Part shown: in pieces, positions 1 through 7,597 of the stretch
How positions within the stretch are numbered: position 1 is the first letter of the stretch
Layout of the letters: every line of letters begins with the position of its first letter
Translations under genes and position numbers: made by a program
DNA from: Maribacter zhoushanensis
GTDB taxonomy: Bacteria; Bacteroidota; Bacteroidia; Flavobacteriales; Flavobacteriaceae
Direction: 5' to 3'
Length of the DNA stretch: 64,000 nt
NCBI RefSeq assembly: GCF_029350975.1
Contig: NZ_JARKMR010000001.1
Span: forward strand, 1,054,001-1,118,000
The notes under the pieces: model-generated
Databases searched by the model: none
What the model was told of the DNA's origin: nothing
Seen by the model: only the letters and a program-made list of their open reading frames with translations

Positions 1-234
1 CTGAAAGAACCACGTATGCCATTAATGTTGGGGGAAAATATGGAAGAGCAGTGGTTAACATCATCTGCAGATTTTGAAAAAGAATTAGAAGGGCTGCTGA
101 GCTCAAATAATCATGTGGCATTGCAAGCACATACCGTGGGCAAACTCCGTGGTAAAAACTATGCAGGAAATATAGAATCAATTGCCCAAGAAGTAGTGTA
201 TAAAGAACTAGAACCAGAAGAACTTAATTTCTAA
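1..234 (+). CDS. SRAP family (YedK/HMCES-like) abasic-site protein, C-terminal part only
   Basis: The reading frame is open from the first base, so this is the 3' end of a gene that starts outside the window. The visible 77 residues contain the stretch PRMPLMLG followed by an acidic helix ending in EEQWL. This matches the C-terminal 'RMP-hydrophobic-L' segment of SOS-response-associated peptidase (SRAP) proteins. In that family the N-terminal Cys2 crosslinks to abasic sites in single-stranded DNA, but that residue cannot be checked here. The stop codon lies only 3 bases before the next gene, so the two are probably co-transcribed. The family call rests on a short conserved segment. Confidence 0.6.
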   Translation: MKEPRMPLMLGENMEEQWLTSSADFEKELEGLLSSNNHVALQAHTVGKLRGKNYAGNIESIAQEVVYKELEPEELNF

Positions 235-237
235 ACA

Positions 238-582
238 ATGGCATATAGTGAGTATTTAGCAGATAGGGTTAGACCTCGTTTAAAAGGTAAAGGTCATCTG
301 GAGGAGAAGAAAATGATGGGCGGACTCACCTTTATGGTCAATGGTAAAATGTGCATTGGTATTATGTTCGACAAAAAAAGCGAAGAAGATAAGTTAATGG
401 TGCGTGTTGGTAAATTGAATTATGAAGAACTACTAAACAAACCGGGTAGCAGACCAATGGACTTTACTGGCAAGCCAATTCGAGGTTTTTTATTTGTAGG
501 TCCCGATGGATTCGACACCGAAGATGATCTTGATTTCTGGGTAGAAAATGCTCTGGAGTTTAACAGACTTTTGAATCAATAA
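238..582 (+). CDS. TfoX/Sxy N-terminal domain protein
   Basis: A 114-residue protein consisting only of a TfoX N-terminal domain. The pattern EKKMMGGLTFMVNGKMCIGI (residues 23-42) is the family's typical core, followed by a second half with the GxxFVGPDGF segment. In gamma-proteobacteria TfoX/Sxy controls competence, but stand-alone N-domain proteins in Bacteroidetes have no demonstrated role. The ATG sits 3 bases after the stop of the SRAP fragment, which supports both the start and an operon. Family membership is fairly secure; the function is unknown. Confidence 0.75.
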   Translation: MAYSEYLADRVRPRLKGKGHLEEKKMMGGLTFMVNGKMCIGIMFDKKSEEDKLMVRVGKLNYEELLNKPGSRPMDFTGKPIRGFLFVGPDGFDTEDDLDFWVENALEFNRLLNQ

Positions 583-636
583 AGTAATGGTTTTAAAATC
601 TGATTTTATGCCCTTTGAAATGATTAAATTTGACCT

Positions 637-2385
637 GTGAAAAACATTTTCCCTTTTTTGGAATGGGTTTCAACCTATAAAAAAGCTTACTTCATTAAAG
701 ATTTGTTGGCTGGTCTTACTGTGGGTATCGTATTAGTGCCACAAGGTATGGCGTATGCAATGATTGCAGGGTTGCCGCCAGTTCATGGTCTATACGCTTC
801 TTTATTTCCGATTCTTACCTATGCACTTTTAGGAACCTCGCAAAAAATAGCCGTAGGACCTGTTGCGATGGATTCGTTATTGGTTGCCGTAGGTTTGGGG
901 ACATTGGCAATTACCGGAGTAGAAAACTACATTATAATGGTGGTATTGCTTACCCTGATGGTGGGTTGCATACAGTTTTTATTAGGTGTTCTACGAATGG
1001 GATTTTTGGTCAATTTTCTTTCTAAACCCGTTATTAGTGGCTTTACATCCGCGGCAGCGATTATCATTGTATTAAGTCAGCTGAAACATTTATTGGGTGT
1101 TTCTATACCAGGCAGTAATAAAATCTATGAAACCGTTTTTAATATCTTTTACAAACTAGGTGAAATCAATTGGGTAGATTTTAGTATTGGTATTGTTGGT
1201 ATAGCATTATTGCTGGGCTTTAAAAAATGGAATAAAAACATCCCAGGAATATTAATAATAGTAGTGCTAGGTATATTGGCTGTCTATCAGTTTCAGCTTG
1301 ATGTCTATGGAGTTAAATTAGTAGGTGAAGTCACTAGCGGATTTCCAACTTTTGTAATGCCAACATTAGATATTGTAGACATGGAAAAATTAGCACCTAT
1401 TGCAATTGCTTTGGCGTTGGTTGGGTATCTAGAAGCTATTTCTATTGGTAAGGCCATAGAAGATAAAACAGGTGAAGATACTATAGATGCTAATCAAGAA
1501 TTAATAGCTATTGGTTCGTCAAATATTGTTGGGTCTTTCTTTCAAGGTTACCCAGTTACCGCAAGTTTTTCTAGATCTGCAATTAGTTACGATGCTGGTA
1601 CAAAAACGAATCTTTCAGCAATATTCAGTGTTATATTGGTGGTACTGACCTTATTGTTTTTAACGCCGTTATTTCAATATTTGCCCAATGCAATCTTGGC
1701 AAGTATTATTATGGTATCTGTAGTAAAACTTATTGATATTGCTTACTTCAAACATTTATGGCTCAATAGAAAAGATGAGTTTTTTATAATGTTGATTACG
1801 TTTATAATCACGCTATTTATAGGTATAACAGAAGGTATTCTAATTGGAGTGTTATGCTCTTTATTGTTAATGGTATATAGAACGTCTAAACCGCATTTTG
1901 TGGAGATAGGTAACATTGGTAATTCTGACTACTACAAGAATGTTATTCGTTTTGCAGATGAGGTGGTGGTGCGTAATGATCTTTTAATTGTTCGATTTGA
2001 TTCGCAATTATATTTTGGTAATTCTGCCTATTTTAAAAAGCAGCTATTAAAACATATGAAAGCAAAAGGACCCCAATTAAAAGGAATAATCCTGAATGCT
2101 GAATCTATAAATTATATAGATGCTACCGCAGCAGATATGCTATCAAAGTTAATACATGATATTCGTGAAAGAGGACTTCAGTTTTTTATTGCAGGAGCAA
2201 TTGGACCAACGCGTGATATCATTTTTAATACAGGAATCATTAAAGAATTGCAACGGGAGTTTTTATTCGTAAAAACGAAAGAAGCAGTTGATTTCTTTGA
2301 TGACCCAAATGAAATTTCATTATTGGCTGCAAAAGTAGCTTATGAAAATAGTAGAATGGCTAAAGCTAAAAGAGGCTTAAATTAA
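637..2385 (+). CDS. SulP family inorganic anion transporter with STAS domain
   Basis: A 582-residue membrane protein. Residues from about 10 to 420 form the SulP transmembrane domain; the early segment VGIVLVPQGMAYAMIAGLPP is diagnostic. A C-terminal STAS domain lies at about 440-560, including the SINYIDATAADML segment. Family members move sulfate, bicarbonate or other anions, with Na+ or H+ coupling in bacteria. The substrate cannot be read from the sequence. The start is GTG at 637; the following KNIFPFLEW is the normal family N-terminus, so the start is well supported. The next gene, a persulfide dioxygenase-like protein, starts 54 bases downstream on the same strand, which hints at sulfate or sulfite transport (inference). 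Confidence 0.9.
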   Translation: MKNIFPFLEWVSTYKKAYFIKDLLAGLTVGIVLVPQGMAYAMIAGLPPVHGLYASLFPILTYALLGTSQKIAVGPVAMDSLLVAVGLGTLAITGVENYIIMVVLLTLMVGCIQFLLGVLRMGFLVNFLSKPVISGFTSAAAIIIVLSQLKHLLGVSIPGSNKIYETVFNIFYKLGEINWVDFSIGIVGIALLLGFKKWNKNIPGILIIVVLGILAVYQFQLDVYGVKLVGEVTSGFPTFVMPTLDIVDMEKLAPIAIALALVGYLEAISIGKAIEDKTGEDTIDANQELIAIGSSNIVGSFFQGYPVTASFSRSAISYDAGTKTNLSAIFSVILVVLTLLFLTPLFQYLPNAILASIIMVSVVKLIDIAYFKHLWLNRKDEFFIMLITFIITLFIGITEGILIGVLCSLLLMVYRTSKPHFVEIGNIGNSDYYKNVIRFADEVVVRNDLLIVRFDSQLYFGNSAYFKKQLLKHMKAKGPQLKGIILNAESINYIDATAADMLSKLIHDIRERGLQFFIAGAIGPTRDIIFNTGIIKELQREFLFVKTKEAVDFFDDPNEISLLAAKVAYENSRMAKAKRGLN

Positions 2386-2439
2386 ATAAATCTCGTACCT
2401 TAAAGGGGAAGGGGTATTTTGAAAATAAAAAAGTATAGA

Positions 2440-3849
2440 ATGAATATAGAACAGATATATACAGGTTGTTTGGCTCAAGGAGCATATTATATTGAGAGTG
2501 ATGGTGAGGTAGCAATAATTGACCCATTAAGAGAGGTGAGTCCTTATATTAAAAGGGCTGAGAACGACAATGCAAAAATCAAGTATATATTTGAAACCCA
2601 TTTTCATGCAGATTTTGTAAGTGGGCACGTAACCTTATCGAAAGAAACTGGTGCACCAATAATTTATGGCCCTACAGCAAACCCTTCTTTTGATGCTATC
2701 ATTGCCGAAGACGGACAAGAATTTAAATTGGGTAAGATTACTTTTAAGGTGTTACATACACCAGGGCATACCATGGAAAGTACTACCTATTTGTTGAGAG
2801 ATGAAAATGGTAAAGACCATGCTATCTTTTCTGGAGATACGTTGTTTTTAGGTGATGTAGGTAGACCAGATTTAGCACAGAAATCTGCAGACATGACGCA
2901 AGAGCAATTGGCAGGTACATTGTTTGATAGTTTACGTACTAAAATAATGCCGTTGGCAGATGATGTTATTGTGTACCCTGCTCATGGTGCAGGTTCTGCA
3001 TGTGGAAAGAATATGATGAAGGAAACGGTTGATACTTTGGGTAATCAGAAAAACATGAATTATGCTCTTAGGGCAGATATGACCAAAGAAGAATTTGTGA
3101 AAGAAGTAACCGATGGTCTGTTGCCACCGCCTAAATATTTTCCTTTGAATGTAAAGATGAATAAGGAAGGGTATGAAGATATTGGAGATGTACTTGATCG
3201 TGGTAATGTTGAATTGTCGCCCGATGAGTTTGAAAAAGCAGCGAACGATACGGAAGCTTTGGTATTAGATGTAAGACATCAAGATGAATTTGTAAAAGGT
3301 CATATACCGAGATCTATTTTTATAGGACTTAATGGTGATTTTGCTCCGTGGGTGGGCGATTTAATTGCCGATACCAAACAGCCTTTATTATTGGTTATAC
3401 CTGAAGGAAAGGAAGAAGAAGCAATTACTAGATTATCGCGTGTTGGTTTTGATTCTGCCATAGGATATTTAAAAGGCGGAATTGAAGCTTGGAAAACTGC
3501 TGGTAAAGAAATTGACCAAATAACATCTATAACAGCATCAGAAGCCAAAACCCTTATTGATAAAGGTAATGTTGGTATTTTTGATGTTCGTAAAGATGGA
3601 GAATATAAAAGTGAGCACTTAGTAGGTGCTGTACATACACCGTTGAGTGAATTGAACAAGCATTTATCTGAATTTCCTGAGAAAGGAGAATTTTTAGTGC
3701 ATTGTGCTGGCGGATATCGTTCTGTTATAGCATCGTCTATTTTAAAGAGTCGCGGAATCCACAATCTTATTGATGTAAAAGGTGGGTACGGAGCACTTAA
3801 AAATGAAGATTTAGAGAAGACAGACTATGTTTGTCCAACTACCTTATAG
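2440..3849 (+). CDS. CstB-like persulfide dioxygenase: metallo-beta-lactamase plus two rhodanese domains
   Basis: A 469-residue three-domain protein. Residues 1-240 are a metallo-beta-lactamase fold with the metal motif THFHADF (His54, His56, Asp58), TPGHT and SGDTLFLGDVGRPD, as in ETHE1-type persulfide dioxygenases. A first rhodanese-like domain follows (about 260-355); where the catalytic loop should be, it reads VIPEGKEEE without cysteine, so it is a pseudo-rhodanese. The last domain has an intact loop HCAGGYRS with Cys422. This order matches staphylococcal CstB, which converts persulfides to thiosulfate in sulfide detoxification. I chose ATG 2440 over the TTG 21 bases upstream because NIEQIYTGCLAQGAY is the family start. 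It follows the SulP gene closely. Confidence 0.85.
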   Translation: MNIEQIYTGCLAQGAYYIESDGEVAIIDPLREVSPYIKRAENDNAKIKYIFETHFHADFVSGHVTLSKETGAPIIYGPTANPSFDAIIAEDGQEFKLGKITFKVLHTPGHTMESTTYLLRDENGKDHAIFSGDTLFLGDVGRPDLAQKSADMTQEQLAGTLFDSLRTKIMPLADDVIVYPAHGAGSACGKNMMKETVDTLGNQKNMNYALRADMTKEEFVKEVTDGLLPPPKYFPLNVKMNKEGYEDIGDVLDRGNVELSPDEFEKAANDTEALVLDVRHQDEFVKGHIPRSIFIGLNGDFAPWVGDLIADTKQPLLLVIPEGKEEEAITRLSRVGFDSAIGYLKGGIEAWKTAGKEIDQITSITASEAKTLIDKGNVGIFDVRKDGEYKSEHLVGAVHTPLSELNKHLSEFPEKGEFLVHCAGGYRSVIASSILKSRGIHNLIDVKGGYGALKNEDLEKTDYVCPTTL

Positions 3850-3866
3850 GTAATGTAGTACTTAGC

Positions 3867-5231
3867 TTATAACGCAAATACGGCAGTAGGATTATTTCTT
3901 ACATAACTTTCAACAATACGCTGGGTTTCCAGCGTATTTTTTTGTGGTGTAATGAACATCTCAAGATCTTCAATTTGCTTTATGGCAACATCGGTAGGGG
4001 CGAACCCGTAACCGGCATAATTGTTTTCTCTGATGACAACAAATCCGTTTTCATCTAAAGTTCTGCCATTGGTTTTTATGACCAAGGTTGAAGCAACATC
4101 TTTAATACTTTGCAAAGCTTCTTGAACACGTTGGTTGTATTTTTCTACCATTTCTAGGTCAGAGCAAATACCAATGCACTGTTTAATTTTGTAATGAGAA
4201 CACACAGCTACATTTTCCTGAAGATGGCAATATTTTGGGCAAAGCTCAAAAGTGCTGCAAAGGGTTTCTAAATACTGTCTGGCTTCTGTAGGACTGTAAC
4301 AAATAGCAACCGGATTAGGAGTCATCTTAATTTTATTGAATGCCAAATGAATTATGCCATTGCGATCTTCATAGGTGAAAACACCATATTTCTGAATGGA
4401 TCTTTTTTGAGCACTGTTGTATTTAGGGTAGTGGTGTTTAATTTCTGCAGATTCCTTTAGTAAAGCAATAAGCTCGTTTCCGGTTTCATTAAAATCTAAA
4501 GATGCAGTTTCGGCACATAAAGTTATCTCTTTTGTTTTTTTATCATAGAAATGGCTCAACACTCTTTTTTTAATGTTCTTAGCTTTGCCTACATATATAA
4601 TCTTACCCTTTTGATCTTTAAAATAATAGACCCCTGCGGTGGTAGGGAGTTTAAGGTATTCTTCTTTTGGTAATCCTGGAGGTAAGGTTGCTTCTTGAGA
4701 TTTTGAATTCAAGAATTGTTTAAAAACAGTATCGGCATTTTCTGCCCTAAGTAATTTATGGAATAAAAGAACTGTGGCGTGTGCATCACCTCTTGCTCGG
4801 TGCCTATCAGTTAAAGGAATGCCTAATGCTGCGGTTAATTTACCTAAGCTGTATGAGTTGTAGCCAGGTAATAATTTTCTTGACAAACGAACCGTACATA
4901 ATTTCTTTCTTGAAAAATCATGACCTAATAGTTTAAACTCGTTTTTTATGACATTGTAGTCAAAATTGACGCTATGGGCTACAAAAATAGTGTCTTTGGT
5001 AATCTCTACTATCTGTGGAATTATTTCTTCTAGTAATGGAGCATTCCTTACCATGTCATTATCAATGCCGGTAAGTCCGGTAATAAAAACGGGTATCTCA
5101 CATTCAGGATTTACCAGAGATGTAAACTCATCTACAACCTCATGACCGTCATATTTAAATATTGAAATTTCGGTTATGCGATTACCTTTTATACCGTTTC
5201 CGGTAGTTTCTATGTCAATTATCGTATACAA
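3867..5231 (-). CDS. DEDDh exonuclease / GIY-YIG (UvrC-like) fusion nuclease
   Basis: A 454-residue fusion. Residues 1-165 are a DnaQ-type 3'-5' exonuclease: the first motif is IIDIETTG with Asp6 and Glu8, followed by HSVNFDYNV and the HRARGDAHAT motif. After a linker, about 195-275 is a GIY-YIG nuclease domain with GVYYFKD and YVGKAKNIKKR, similar to the N-terminus of UvrC or to Cho. The C-terminal 180 residues carry several cysteines (CPKYCHL, CSHYKIKQCIGIC) that resemble the Cys-rich part of UvrC/Cho. Such fusions are known in Bacteroidetes and Actinobacteria, presumably for DNA repair. The start is TTG; exonuclease motif I begins at once, and a -7 box lies just upstream. Confidence 0.85.
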   Translation of the reverse strand: MYTIIDIETTGNGIKGNRITEISIFKYDGHEVVDEFTSLVNPECEIPVFITGLTGIDNDMVRNAPLLEEIIPQIVEITKDTIFVAHSVNFDYNVIKNEFKLLGHDFSRKKLCTVRLSRKLLPGYNSYSLGKLTAALGIPLTDRHRARGDAHATVLLFHKLLRAENADTVFKQFLNSKSQEATLPPGLPKEEYLKLPTTAGVYYFKDQKGKIIYVGKAKNIKKRVLSHFYDKKTKEITLCAETASLDFNETGNELIALLKESAEIKHHYPKYNSAQKRSIQKYGVFTYEDRNGIIHLAFNKIKMTPNPVAICYSPTEARQYLETLCSTFELCPKYCHLQENVAVCSHYKIKQCIGICSDLEMVEKYNQRVQEALQSIKDVASTLVIKTNGRTLDENGFVVIRENNYAGYGFAPTDVAIKQIEDLEMFITPQKNTLETQRIVESYVRNNPTAVFAL

Positions 5232-5254
5232 ATAGTGAAGAATTTTTAGTACTG

Positions 5255-5262
5255 CAAAGTTA
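5255..5262 (-). promoter_or_regulatory. -7 promoter box for the exonuclease/GIY-YIG gene
   Basis: Read on the minus strand, the sequence is TAACTTTG, a perfect match to the Bacteroidetes -7 consensus TAnnTTTG. It lies 24 bases before the TTG start at 5231. I see no clear -33 TTTG at the expected distance. This box supports a start close to 5231 rather than further upstream. Confidence 0.5.
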
Positions 5263-5520
5263 CTAGAAAATGCTACAATATGATTGTATTGTATTTGGGT
5301 TTGATATTTGAATAATAAAGGATGCCTTGTTAGCTATTTAGGCCAATAAAATTAGAAGATGAAAAGTGAGTTTCTATTTTAATATTGTAATTAAAGAAAG
5401 AGAATTACGATATGCCGCTGATTGATATATGGTAATATATCTTATTAGAGTAAGTAAAGTTAAATTCACCGGTTTACTGAAACCGGACATAAACTTTTAT
5501 ATAAAAATAGAAAGTGTACT

Positions 5521-5724
5521 TTATTTACTTTGAGTGCTACTAGCGTTGCTAACGGTCATTCCAAAATTAGTGTTTTCAGAATCATTGTTAGTTATTTTTT
5601 CAACGTTATCTCTTACTACGTACTCTGAAACAAGGTCATAGTCTTTCCCACAAGAGGATAAACTTAAAAGAAATACAATGGCTGCTACAGGGACGAAAAA
5701 GGCTTTGGTAGGGTAAAATTTCAT
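5521..5724 (-). CDS. Small lipoprotein
   Basis: A 67-residue protein with an N-terminal hydrophobic stretch ending in the lipobox LSSC followed by GKDYDL, so it is predicted to be lipid-anchored after SpII cleavage. The mature part is only about 45 residues, polar and rich in Asn, Ser and Asp. I chose the ATG at 5724 because the upstream alternative is a GTG that adds 8 residues ahead of a normal signal peptide. I recognise no functional family. It is monocistronic, with long intergenic DNA on both sides. Confidence 0.55.
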   Translation of the reverse strand: MKFYPTKAFFVPVAAIVFLLSLSSCGKDYDLVSEYVVRDNVEKITNNDSENTNFGMTVSNASSTQSK

Positions 5725-5834
5725 GTAGTTGGTGGTAAAAATTATCACGCTATTTTATTAGCGCATTCCGAAAATATTTAAACTTTATTCATTAACGATG
5801 AAAAGTTGATTTTATTCGATGAAATGCACATAAA

Positions 5835-5861
5835 TGTTATTAACACCCTTTGTTAATAACA
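5835..5861. repeat. 10-bp perfect inverted repeat
   Basis: TGTTATTAAC, a 7-base spacer, then GTTAATAACA. It lies about 110 bases upstream of the small lipoprotein start (minus strand). There is no T-tract on either side, so an operator or a cruciform is more likely than a terminator. No function is assigned. Confidence 0.5.
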
Positions 5862-5936
5862 AAATGAGGGTAACTTATTAGTGTATTGACTTATATATTA
5901 TGTAGGAAATATTGATTTTTTAACAAAAAATAAAAA

Positions 5937-6008
5937 ACCAAGCCCTTCATTTTCATTGTTTCTCTAGTTCCCCCGATTTCGATCAACAATTACTATGAAG
6001 GGCTTGGT
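5937..6008 (-). terminator. Structured hairpin with T-tract downstream of a small ORF
   Basis: Perfect 14-bp arms, ACCAAGCCCTTCAT and ATGAAGGGCTTGGT, enclose a second 6-bp stem (ATTGTT/AACAAT) separated by a 4x4 internal loop, then a 24-base apical loop. On the minus strand the hairpin is followed by TTTTTTATTTTTT and it starts right after the stop codon of the 56-codon ORF. That is terminator geometry, but the stem-loop is much larger than a normal intrinsic terminator. Confidence 0.6.
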
Positions 6009-6179
6009 CTAAAAAATATCTAATATGTTATTGATTTTTTTGTTTTTTAAATGTCTGCCTCTATAATGGAGCTTAATAATTAGTAAAAGTTCAGATTCTG
6101 TTAGTTCATAGCTTGTCTTCAGCAACTCAATTTTTTTCTCTCCAATCTTTTCTAAAATTTGCAATACTTCTTTTTGCAT
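6009..6179 (-). CDS. Possible 56-residue small protein
   Basis: ATG at 6179, TAG at 6009-6011. The product is a charged, Leu- and Lys-rich 56-residue protein beginning MQKEVLQILEKIGEKK and continuing with ELTESELLLIIKLHYRGR, probably helical with an amphipathic first helix. I recognise no family. Support for a real gene comes from the context: a small hairpin sits just upstream and a strong terminator-like structure begins immediately after the stop. The alternative is that this is the middle of a non-coding transcript. Confidence 0.4.
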   Translation of the reverse strand: MQKEVLQILEKIGEKKIELLKTSYELTESELLLIIKLHYRGRHLKNKKINNILDIF

Positions 6180-6191
6180 ATGTATTAGTTT

Positions 6192-6222
6192 AAATCTGCC
6201 CTCTTGTGGGAAGGACAGATTT
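6192..6222. promoter_or_regulatory. Short hairpin just upstream of the 56-codon ORF
   Basis: Arms AAATCTG (6192-6198) and CAGATTT (6216-6222), with partial inner pairing of CCC/GG around the loop, and a run of Ts on the plus strand. On the minus strand it lies only 12 bases before the ATG of the small ORF, so it would sit in the leader of that mRNA. It could be a plus-strand terminator or a leader structure. Confidence 0.4.
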
Positions 6223-6297
6223 TTTTACAACAAACAATTCACTTTACTAACCATATTATATGTTAGTTAAAAATAGGAGTAGAGTTATATATAAACA

Positions 6298-6315
6298 ATA
6301 CCCAGTATTGGGTAT
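6298..6315. promoter_or_regulatory. Palindrome ATACCCA-GTAT-TGGGTAT, candidate operator
   Basis: Perfect 7-bp arms with a 4-base centre, in an AT-rich intergenic stretch about 120 bases upstream of the small ORF (minus) and about 135 bases upstream of the small-RNA candidate (plus). The symmetry and length are typical of a dimeric regulator site. No cognate regulator can be named. Confidence 0.35.
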
Positions 6316-6432
6316 ATTATATTGGTATTACTTGTAAAGATATTTATTAGAGAAAGTGTAAGGACTAGTTGTTTCAAAAACAGATTTTAAAAATAACAAA
6401 GAATTTAAACTTACCTTGATGTTAAGGTAAAG

Positions 6433-6525
6433 TTGAATTTAATAAATGAATGCATCTTTGCAGCGAGTTTAGAATAAGTTTGAGTTAGTTGAACAACCGA
6501 TACATCTTCATAATGTGTCGGTTTT
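6433..6525 (+). ncRNA. Candidate small RNA: promoter-like boxes followed by an intrinsic terminator
   Basis: A GTTG at 6432-6435 is followed 17 bases later by CATCTTTG (6453-6460), close to the -7 consensus TAnnTTTG. About 40 bases downstream is a 10-bp hairpin, ACCGATACAT-CTTCATA-ATGTGTCGGT, followed by TTTTTTG. There is no ORF of credible size between them. Transcription from about 6467 would give an RNA of roughly 55-60 nt. The -7 box deviates at its first base, so this is a candidate only. Confidence 0.4.
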
Positions 6526-6566
6526 TTGTTTCACCCATACTGGAAGATAAAATAGGGAACCGCAGT

Positions 6567-6797
6567 TTACAAAGAGACTTTTATGTCATTTATTTTAAAA
6601 ACCTGAATTCTCAATAAATTTTGAAAAATAAGTACAATTTTTTCTTGATTTTTTTCAGGAATACGACCACCTATAATCCAGTTCTTCTTAACAAACTTGG
6701 TGCTCTCCAAATTAAACTCTGACTTTAACAGTTGTAAAGCTTCCTCGCGAGTTTCGTCGTTCATTTTACTGAACATTTGTCTTATATTTTCGGTCAT
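6567..6797 (-). CDS. Small conserved-looking hypothetical protein
   Basis: A 76-residue soluble protein starting MTENIRQMFSKMNDETREE, followed by NLESTKFVKKNWIIGGRIPE and a hydrophobic helix. It is charged and probably mostly helical, with no signal peptide or membrane segment. I chose the ATG at 6797 over an upstream start at 6842, which would add a non-conserved hydrophobic leader. The pattern of a short acidic helix followed by a GGRIPE turn looks like a real folded domain, but I cannot name a family. It stands alone between the small-RNA candidate and the SIMPL gene. Confidence 0.6.
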   Translation of the reverse strand: MTENIRQMFSKMNDETREEALQLLKSEFNLESTKFVKKNWIIGGRIPEKNQEKIVLIFQNLLRIQVFKINDIKVSL

Positions 6798-6930
6798 TGG
6801 TGGTTTTGGTAGACTCCAAAAATAGATAAAAAAGTGGATCAACTGTGTTATTTAACAAAATAGATATGAGCAGGTTAATAACAAAGTTATTTACATTTTG
6901 CAGTTTAAGTTTTTAGTCTTGTAACTTCAA

Positions 6931-6967
6931 TATAAAAGAGCTGTTAAAGTATAACAGCTCTTTTATA
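6931..6967. terminator. Intrinsic terminator of the SIMPL gene
   Basis: Perfect 16-bp arms TATAAAAGAGCTGTTA and TAACAGCTCTTTTATA with a 5-base loop. The arms carry A- and T-runs at both ends, so it can work in either direction. It lies 19 bases after the stop of the minus-strand SIMPL gene. Confidence 0.85.
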
Positions 6968-6985
6968 TAATCTACATTGTATTCT

Positions 6986-7597
6986 TTAATTCATTTTATA
7001 TACAATACTAACGGTATATTGTTCTTGGTAATCAGTGTAGTAACTGACCCAATCTTCGTTGTTATATTGATTACTGCTTATTGATATGATTTCACCTACG
7101 CTTGTATCAATAGCATTACATAAAGTATCGGCATTTTCTTTTGCATCTTTTAGAGCTATATCTAAGGCAGATTTTATTTTTTCTTTTGACACATGTTGCT
7201 TTACTTGGAACTGTAATTGAACCCCTAATAAATTTGCCTGCATTAATTTCATGGCAACTTCTTTAGAGTCTGTTGTATAATACAAAATAGTACCATCACG
7301 TTGATAACCTAACGAGAAGTATTCTAATTCCTTTTCTTCAAATTTAGAGGTGTCAATATCTATTTGTTTTAACTCATCAAAATATTGTTTTTTCAACTGC
7401 GCTAAATTTTCAATCCTAGTATCGGCATAATAAACCTGATCCATGCTTAACGTAGCTTTTATTCGATAGTTTGTAATTGTCTTCTGTAATAGGGCACTAC
7501 CGGTTACGGTTACTGTTTTTTCTTTCTTATCGGTTTGAGCTTGTAAAGAGGTAAATGCAAAAAGGATAAAAAGTGAAATTAGGGTGATTTTCTTCAT
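6986..7597 (-). CDS. SIMPL domain (DUF541) periplasmic protein
   Basis: A 203-residue exported protein. A signal peptide (MKKITLISLFILFAFTSLQAQ) precedes a SIMPL domain that starts with KTVTVTGSA, the typical family opening, and contains the ALKDAKENADTLC helix seen in most members. The periplasmic or outer-membrane SIMPL proteins (for example BP26, YggE) have been linked to oxidative stress and channel-like oligomers, but no activity is assigned. I took the ATG at 7597 because the signal peptide starts there; a longer frame upstream has no such feature. It is followed by a strong terminator. Confidence 0.8.
   Translation of the reverse strand: MKKITLISLFILFAFTSLQAQTDKKEKTVTVTGSALLQKTITNYRIKATLSMDQVYYADTRIENLAQLKKQYFDELKQIDIDTSKFEEKELEYFSLGYQRDGTILYYTTDSKEVAMKLMQANLLGVQLQFQVKQHVSKEKIKSALDIALKDAKENADTLCNAIDTSVGEIISISSNQYNNEDWVSYYTDYQEQYTVSIVYKMN

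Larger units (their letters stand above)
5749..6566. other. Long stretch with regulatory-looking DNA and one possible small gene
   Basis: About 800 bases without a standard gene. It contains an inverted repeat (5835-5861), a long structured hairpin with a T-tract on the minus strand (5937-6008), a 56-codon small ORF on the minus strand (6009-6179), a short hairpin just upstream of that ORF (6192-6222), a palindrome ATACCCA-GTAT-TGGGTAT (6298-6315) and a promoter-terminator cassette on the plus strand (about 6433-6525). Each is listed separately. Confidence 0.6.

Noticed and set aside
3300-3764. A 154-residue minus-strand frame inside the persulfide dioxygenase gene
   Set aside because: It overlaps a conserved coding region on the other strand and shows no start context.
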